Origin: Herbiconiux moechotypicola
GTDB lineage: Bacteria > Actinomycetota > Actinomycetes > Actinomycetales > Microbacteriaceae
Assembly (NCBI RefSeq): GCF_024979255.1
Contig: NZ_JANLCN010000003.1
Location: 353,684 to 417,683, forward strand
Length of the DNA stretch: 64,000 nucleotides
Direction of reading: 5' to 3'
Shown here in pieces: positions 59,480-64,000 of this stretch (its first letter is position 1; the number at the start of each line of letters is the position of its first letter). The notes beneath the pieces were generated by a model. The model was not told the DNA's origin, ran no database searches, and was given only the letters and a program-made list of their open reading frames with translations. The position numbers and the translations under genes were made by a program.

Positions 59480-60386
59480 GGTCGACCGGACCTCTCCACC
59501 CGTTGACGGGCAGGTTGAACTTGCGCACGAGCCGGTCGGTGAACGGGGCCTGGTGCAGGCGTGCGAGGCGCACCGGCACCGGCGACCGCCTCACCACCAC
59601 CCGGGCACCCTTCGGGAGGTCGCGCATCCGGCGCCCGTCGCTCCAGAGCACCGCACCTCCCTGGGTGCGGTCGAGCACCTCGACCGCGAGGGCCGAGTCG
59701 GGACCGACCACGAGCGGGCGCGCGAACAGTGCGTGCGGACTGAGCGGCACGAGCAGCAGGGCGTCGAGCTCGGGCCACACCACGGGGCCGCCGGCCGAGA
59801 ACGAGTAGGCGGTCGAACCCGTGGGGGTGGACATGACGACGCCGTCGCAACCGAAGCTCGACAGCGGCCTGCCGTCGACCTCCACGACCACCTCGAGCAT
59901 CCGTTCGCGGCTGGCCTTCTCGACGGTGGCCTCGTTGAGGGCCCACGACTCGTACACCACCTCGGCGCCGAGCTTCACGCGCACCGACAGCGTCATGCGC
60001 TCTTCGACCTCGTAGTCACGGGCGAGGGCGCGGTTGACCGTCTCGGTGAGGTCTTCGCGATCGCTCTCGGCGAGGAAGCCCACGTGACCGAGGTTCACGC
60101 CGAGCAGGGGCACCGAGGTTCCGCGCACCAGCTCGGCCGCCCGCAGGATGGTGCCGTCGCCGCCGAGCACGATCACGAGCTCGAGCGACTCGACCCGCAC
60201 CTCGTCTCCGAGGGTGGAAACGGCGCCGAGCTCGGTGAGCACCGCCGCGTTCTCGTCGGCATCGTAGGGCGCCACCACCGGCGTCACACCGGCGTCGCGC
60301 AGCTGCCGGCAGACGCTCTCCGCGGCGAGCACCGAGTCGCGCCGGCCCGTGTGCAGCACGACGAGCATGTGCCGTTCACCGACCAC
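59472..60386 (-). CDS. nadK: NAD kinase
   Basis: 304 aa from GTG 60386 (SD AGGAG, 8 nt). GGDGT at 75-79 (catalytic), NLGHVGFLAE near 115, and the second motif TPTGSTAYSFSAGGP near 196-210. It makes NADP. The stop overlaps recN. Confidence 0.95.
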   Translation of the reverse strand: MVGERHMLVVLHTGRRDSVLAAESVCRQLRDAGVTPVVAPYDADENAAVLTELGAVSTLGDEVRVESLELVIVLGGDGTILRAAELVRGTSVPLLGVNLGHVGFLAESDREDLTETVNRALARDYEVEERMTLSVRVKLGAEVVYESWALNEATVEKASRERMLEVVVEVDGRPLSSFGCDGVVMSTPTGSTAYSFSAGGPVVWPELDALLLVPLSPHALFARPLVVGPDSALAVEVLDRTQGGAVLWSDGRRMRDLPKGARVVVRRSPVPVRLARLHQAPFTDRLVRKFNLPVNGWRGPVDRD

Positions 60387-60389
60387 GCC

Positions 60390-61193
60390 TCACGCTCCTG
60401 TCATCTCGGTCACCCGCTGCATCCATTCTGTCGGATGCGCGCCCCGGCTCCGGCTGAGCCAGACCAGGTACTCCAGATTGCCCGCATTCCCCGCGATCGG
60501 CGAGCGGATGACGCCGCCTGTGGAGAACCCCAGGTCATACCCCGCCCAGAGCACACCAGTCACGGCATCGGCCCGCAGAGCGGCGTCGCGCACGATCCCC
60601 TCGCGGATTCCAGTTCTCCCCACCTCGAACTGCGGCTTCACCAGCAGCACGAAGTCGGCGTCCTGCTCGGCCACCTCGCTCAGCGCGGGCAGCACCAGCG
60701 GCAGCGAGATGAAGGAGAGGTCGGCCACGACGAGTCCTGGCGCGTCGGCCACCCCCGAGACGCCCGCCAGCGTGGCCGGCGTGGCGTAACGGATGTTGAA
60801 GCCCTCGACCGCGACCACCCGCGCATCCGACCGGATGATCGGGTCGAGCTGGTCGTGCCCCACGTCGACCGCGATCACCTCACGGGCGCCTCGCTCGAGC
60901 AGAACCTGGGTGAACCCGCCGGTCGACGCGCCCGCGTCGAGCGCGAGGCGACCGGCGACGGTCACCTCGGGGAACGCCTCGAGCGCGGCGAGGAGCTTGT
61001 TCGCCCCGCGGCTGACGTAGCGGTCGACCGCGTCGACGGTGACCACCTGCGAGTCGCCGACAGGGTGGGACGCCTTCACCACCGGCGTGCCGTCCACCCG
61101 CACGTAGCCGTTCGCGATGAGCCGTGCGGCGTGTGAGCGCGACCGCGCCAGCCCGCGCGCGGCGACCGCGGCGTCGAGACGCGAATCAGGCAT
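60390..61193 (-). CDS. tlyA: TlyA-family rRNA 2'-O-methyltransferase
   Basis: 267 aa from ATG 61193. An S4 domain (RLDAAVAARGLARSRSHAARLIANG) precedes a FtsJ-like methyltransferase with LALDAGASTGGFTQVLLE (SAM motif I) and VVADLSFISLP (motif with Asp). It methylates rRNA riboses, which in other species affects capreomycin response. Overlaps the small upstream gene. Confidence 0.92.
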   Translation of the reverse strand: MPDSRLDAAVAARGLARSRSHAARLIANGYVRVDGTPVVKASHPVGDSQVVTVDAVDRYVSRGANKLLAALEAFPEVTVAGRLALDAGASTGGFTQVLLERGAREVIAVDVGHDQLDPIIRSDARVVAVEGFNIRYATPATLAGVSGVADAPGLVVADLSFISLPLVLPALSEVAEQDADFVLLVKPQFEVGRTGIREGIVRDAALRADAVTGVLWAGYDLGFSTGGVIRSPIAGNAGNLEYLVWLSRSRGAHPTEWMQRVTEMTGA

Positions 61194-61338
61194 CCGCACC
61201 CGCGGAGTCGCCGCCCTCGAGGCGCAGCTTCAGCTCGTCGTGCACCTGCGCGTAGGCCGTGGCGCGTGCCTCGAGGGGTTGCTCCTCGATTACGCGCAGG
61301 CGCGGCAGGAGTGCCCCGTCGGTGTCGTCTGGTGTCAC
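61186..61338 (-). CDS. 50-aa conserved-position protein
   Basis: GTG 61338 or 61341 start; ends at TGA 61186-61188 overlapping tlyA. TPDDTDGALLPRLRVIEEQP then a helical part (ATAYAQVHDELKLRLEGG). Small proteins of this kind lie between tlyA and the HAD gene in relatives. Function unknown. Confidence 0.6.
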   Translation of the reverse strand: MTPDDTDGALLPRLRVIEEQPLEARATAYAQVHDELKLRLEGGDSAGADA

Positions 61339-61402
61339 CACTTCAGCGTAGCGCGCGCCTCCGACAACGGCCTGAGCGGAGCGCACTTCTGAGGCGACCA
61401 CC

Positions 61403-62425
61403 TCAGCTGTAGAGGCCCGCCTCCACGTCGAGCGCGTGGATGGAGAGGCCGGAGTTCCAGATCGCTGCCGAGCCCGCGCGCACCAGATCGAGGGGTGAGT
61501 CGCCGGCCTTCACGATGCGCACGCGATGCCCGTCCATCCGCACGGTCGCAGCGCCGACCGTCGTCTCGGCCCCGTCTTTCGAGGTGCGGGTGGCGGGATA
61601 CGGGTCGAAGAGCCCCCGAAGGTCATCGATGATGAAGTCAGGACGCGAGTCCGCCGGGGCGGCGAGCAGCTGCTTGGCTCGGTCGATCCCGGTGAGCACG
61701 TGGATGGCGCGCAGGCCCGCCCGCTTCGCACCCATCGTGTCGGTGTCGAGCCGGTCGCCGATGAACGCAGCCGTGTCGACCCCGAACCGGGCCTTGGCCT
61801 CGTCGAAGATCGCCACCTCGGGCTTGCCCGCCACCACCGGGAGCCGGCCGACGGCGGTGTGCACCGCCGACACCAGCGTGCCGTTTCCCGGGGCGATGCC
61901 GCCGGCCACAGGAATGGTCCAGTCGGTGTTGGTCGCGACCCAGTGCACGGCGGGGTCGTGGAGGGCGAAACTGGCCTCGGCGAGCTGGAGCCAGCCCACC
62001 TCGGGCGCGAAGCCCTGCACCACCGCGGCGGGCGCGTCCTTCGACGACCGGGTCACGACGAAGCCGGCCCGCTCGACCTCGGTGGTGAGACCCACGCCCC
62101 CCACCACGAGGATGGTGGAGCCCTGGGGCACGAGGTCGACCATCAGGCGCATGGCTGCCTGGGGCGAGGTCACGACGTCGTCCGGGGCGACCGCGAGCCC
62201 GAAGCTCGTGAGGTGCTCGGCCACCTGGGCGGCCGTGCGCGAGGCGTTGTTGGTGATGAACCCCACCCTCAGGCCCTCGGCCGATGCCCGTCCGAGCGAT
62301 TCGGCCGCGAAGGGGATGGCCTCCGGGCCCTGGTACACCACTCCGTCGAGGTCGGCGAGAACCGCCTCGACGCCGTCGAGCGGCGTGGCCGCGGGGGTTT
62401 CAGTCCTCTTGCCGAACAGGCCCAT
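61403..62425 (-). CDS. HAD-superfamily hydrolase, NagD-like
   Basis: 340 aa. Motif I DLDGVVYQG (25-33), motif II FITNNASRT near 56, motif III Lys in VAGKPEVAIFD and motif IV FIGDRLDTDTMGAKRAG. The cap domain between fits the HAD-IIA (NagD/4-nitrophenylphosphatase) class. Substrate unknown. Overlaps the TPR-like gene by 26 nt. Confidence 0.9.
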   Translation of the reverse strand: MGLFGKRTETPAATPLDGVEAVLADLDGVVYQGPEAIPFAAESLGRASAEGLRVGFITNNASRTAAQVAEHLTSFGLAVAPDDVVTSPQAAMRLMVDLVPQGSTILVVGGVGLTTEVERAGFVVTRSSKDAPAAVVQGFAPEVGWLQLAEASFALHDPAVHWVATNTDWTIPVAGGIAPGNGTLVSAVHTAVGRLPVVAGKPEVAIFDEAKARFGVDTAAFIGDRLDTDTMGAKRAGLRAIHVLTGIDRAKQLLAAPADSRPDFIIDDLRGLFDPYPATRTSKDGAETTVGAATVRMDGHRVRIVKAGDSPLDLVRAGSAAIWNSGLSIHALDVEAGLYS

Positions 62426-63875
62426 CCGTGCCGCCCTCCTCGTCGGTCTCGTCGGCGTCCTCGGTGTCGTCGGCGTCCTCGGTGTCGTCGGCGTCGTCGG
62501 CGTCGTCGACCACCTCGTACTCCTCGTCGACGATCTCGATCACGTCGTCGTCTTCGGGCGCGAAGGCCTCCTCGGCCCGGCGGGCACGCGCCCGCCAGGT
62601 CGCAGCCTCCGTGCTCTGTCCGAGCTCCTCGAGCACCTCGGCGTACGCGTCGTACAACTCCGAGCTGTAGGAGTACGCGGTGACCGGGTCGAGCTGCGGA
62701 ATCTCCAACTCGGCGAGGGCGGCGTCGGTCTGCCCGAGATCCAGCCGCGCACCCGACATCGCGATCGCGACCGCGACCTGCGTGGGCACACTGAGGCTCG
62801 AACGCTCCACGGAACGGCCGGTCTCCAGCGCCCGATCCGGGCGCCCGAGCGCACGCTCGCTGTCGATCATGAGTGCCAGCTGCTCGTTGGAGCCGGAGAT
62901 GCGGCGGAACGTGCGCAGCTCTCGGAGGGCGAGCGCGTAGTCCCCGATGCTGTAGGCGGTGATCGCGAACGTCTCGCGCACCACGGCGATCCGTCCGGCA
63001 CGCCGAGAAGCCGAGACGGCGTGGCGGTGTGCGAGCTCGGGATCCTCGTCGATGAGGCGGGCCGCCATCACCAAGTGACGGGCGACCTCGTCGCCGTTCT
63101 CCTTGTTGAGGGTCTTGAGCTCGTTGCGAGCCACCTTGTCGAGGTCGCGCGGCGTCACGTCGTCCGGGATCGGAGGATCGTCGTGCCGTGTGCGCACCGA
63201 ACGCAACGCACGTGCGCGCAGCTCCTCTTCGGTCAGCTGCGGACGCTCGGGCCGGGATGCGCCCCGGTCACCACGAGCGGGCCTGCCGTCCCTGGTCCAG
63301 AGCCTCTTCTCACCGTCGCGCCCTCCCCTGTCGGCCGAGTCGCGCCGTGAACCGCCGCTCGCACCTCCCGAGCGTGGCTTGTCGCCCCACGAACCACCGG
63401 AACGTGGCTTCTCACCCCACGACCCGCCGGAGCGCGGTGTGTCCGACCGAGGTCCGTTCGACCGTGGCTTGTCGCCCCACGAACCGCCCGAACGGGGCGA
63501 TCCATCGCGATTACCCTGAGCGCGAGGTGCACCGCTGCGGCCCCCGCCGTCGCGCGAGGCGCCACCCCAGCTCTTGCCGTCGCGTGGGCTGCTCGAACGC
63601 CGATCGTCTCGCGCACCCCCGTCTCGCGCACCTGCCGATCGCCCAGCATCCCGATCGCCGGAACGAGGCGGTCGCTGGTCGCGCGAACCATCCCTCGACG
63701 GCCCGCCTTGGCGGGGCCGCTGCTCGCGCCCCTGGCGGTCCCCGTCACGAGCGGGTCCGCGAGAGGAGTCCTGCCGCGGGGTGAATGGCCGCTTCCCCGA
63801 GTCGGGCCGCGCCGGACGGTTGCCGTGAGGGCGCGACGCACCCACCTCACGCTTACGATCTTCGTCTTCAGCCAC
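62400..63875 (-). CDS. TPR-like protein with long Arg/Gly/Ser-rich tail
   Basis: 491 aa. Residues 1-215 are low-complexity and basic, with repeats of PRSGGSWG(D/E)K near 125-170. About 225-430 are helical hairpins of TPR type (ARHLVMAARLIDEDPELAHR, ALALRELRTFRRISG). The last 50 residues are almost all Asp, Glu and Thr. Both tails look disordered. It may bind RNA near ribosomes; that is a guess from composition and the nearby rRNA genes. Confidence 0.8.
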   Translation of the reverse strand: MAEDEDRKREVGASRPHGNRPARPDSGKRPFTPRQDSSRGPARDGDRQGREQRPRQGGPSRDGSRDQRPPRSGDRDAGRSAGARDGGARDDRRSSSPRDGKSWGGASRDGGGRSGAPRAQGNRDGSPRSGGSWGDKPRSNGPRSDTPRSGGSWGEKPRSGGSWGDKPRSGGASGGSRRDSADRGGRDGEKRLWTRDGRPARGDRGASRPERPQLTEEELRARALRSVRTRHDDPPIPDDVTPRDLDKVARNELKTLNKENGDEVARHLVMAARLIDEDPELAHRHAVSASRRAGRIAVVRETFAITAYSIGDYALALRELRTFRRISGSNEQLALMIDSERALGRPDRALETGRSVERSSLSVPTQVAVAIAMSGARLDLGQTDAALAELEIPQLDPVTAYSYSSELYDAYAEVLEELGQSTEAATWRARARRAEEAFAPEDDDVIEIVDEEYEVVDDADDADDTEDADDTEDADETDEEGGTDGPVRQED

Positions 63876-63903
63876 GATCGGCTCTCCTCAGGGACTTAAC
63901 GCA

Positions 63904-63940
63904 AAATGGCCACCCGAAGCTCGGGTGGCCATTTCACAAA
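63904..63940 (-). terminator. rRNA operon terminator
   Basis: Perfect arms AAATGGCCACCCGA (63904-63917) and TCGGGTGGCCATTT (63921-63934) with a 3-nt loop and a T-run on the minus strand. It ends the 5S transcript 24 nt before the TPR-like gene start. Confidence 0.9.
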
Positions 63941-63943
63941 GAA

Positions 63944-64000
63944 GTCCGGCGGTGTCCTACTCTCCCACAAGGTCCCCCTTGCAGTACCATCGGCGCTGAG
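63944..64000 (-). rRNA. rrf: 5S rRNA, 3' part
   Basis: On the minus strand the end reads CTCAGCGCCGATGGTACTGC and then GTGGGAGAGTAGGAC-CCGCCGGAC, the conserved 3' half of 5S rRNA. The 5' half and the 23S and 16S genes lie beyond the right edge. Confidence 0.93.

Overview
The window joins an integrated actinophage genome (1 to about 42.6 kb) to a stretch of host chromosome (about 42.6 to 64.0 kb). The high GC content, the many GTG/TTG starts and ATGA/GTGA gene overlaps, and the chromosomal order der-cmk-tyrA-rluB-scpB-scpA-parA-xerD-nudix-pyrG-recN-nadK-tlyA point to an actinobacterium, most likely Microbacteriaceae. Genus cannot be told from the sequence alone. The prophage stops at the 3' end of a host tRNA-Pro(GGG) gene (42600-42676, minus strand), a classic integration target. 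The other prophage end and the integrase are not in this window.

Prophage layout. 1-6.5 kb holds small genes of unknown function, a decayed cytosine methyltransferase/RtcB composite (3620-4194) and a DnaN-like clamp. A tRNA-Trp gene (6569-6642) and an HNH nuclease lead into the late block at 7.2-26.1 kb. That block runs small terminase, M15-peptidase lysin, large terminase, portal, MuF-like protein, scaffold, major capsid, connectors, major tail protein, frameshifted tail-assembly chaperones, tape measure, distal tail, tail tip and fibre proteins (one with an SGNH-type esterase signature), and r1t-type holin, so the phage is a siphovirus. 26.5-41.7 kb is the early and replication region: phosphatase, dNMP kinase, a possible iteron origin, Cas4-like exonuclease, Rnl2-like RNA ligase, LAGLIDADG protein, phiC31 Gp3-like protein, NrdH redoxin, metallophosphoesterase, nuclease, primase-helicase, DNA polymerase I and a sigma-70-like factor. 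41.7-42.5 kb is a lysogeny-type control region with minus-strand genes, an SOS box and a ribbon-helix-helix regulator.

Regulation is the most interesting part. (i) A bipartite motif, TGAGCA-N13/14-GGCCCCCTCCTC, occurs eight times (one copy lacks the first half, one has CGAGCA). It lies ahead of the early genes or gene clusters and the tRNA, usually just after a terminator, and never inside the structural block. In two copies the ATG lies exactly 16 nt from the first G of the second half, which places the transcription start. I infer that it is a phage-specific promoter, possibly read by the phage sigma-like protein. (ii) A 16-bp palindrome, CGTGAGACGTCTCACG, occurs in seven copies, most built into the spacer of sigma-70-like promoters (TTGCGT-17-TAnnnT) and clustered around the sigma gene, which suggests repressor control of a sigma-driven cascade. 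(iii) Two LexA-type SOS boxes and a separate pair of ATCC-(N4)-GGAT operators sit at minus-strand regulatory genes.

The chromosome to the right has a TetR regulator, a ROK-family protein and an MFS transporter on the plus strand. After a perfect 28-bp inverted repeat comes a long minus-strand directon of cell-cycle, translation and repair genes (der to a TPR-like protein). It ends at the 3' end of a minus-strand 5S rRNA that begins beyond the right edge.
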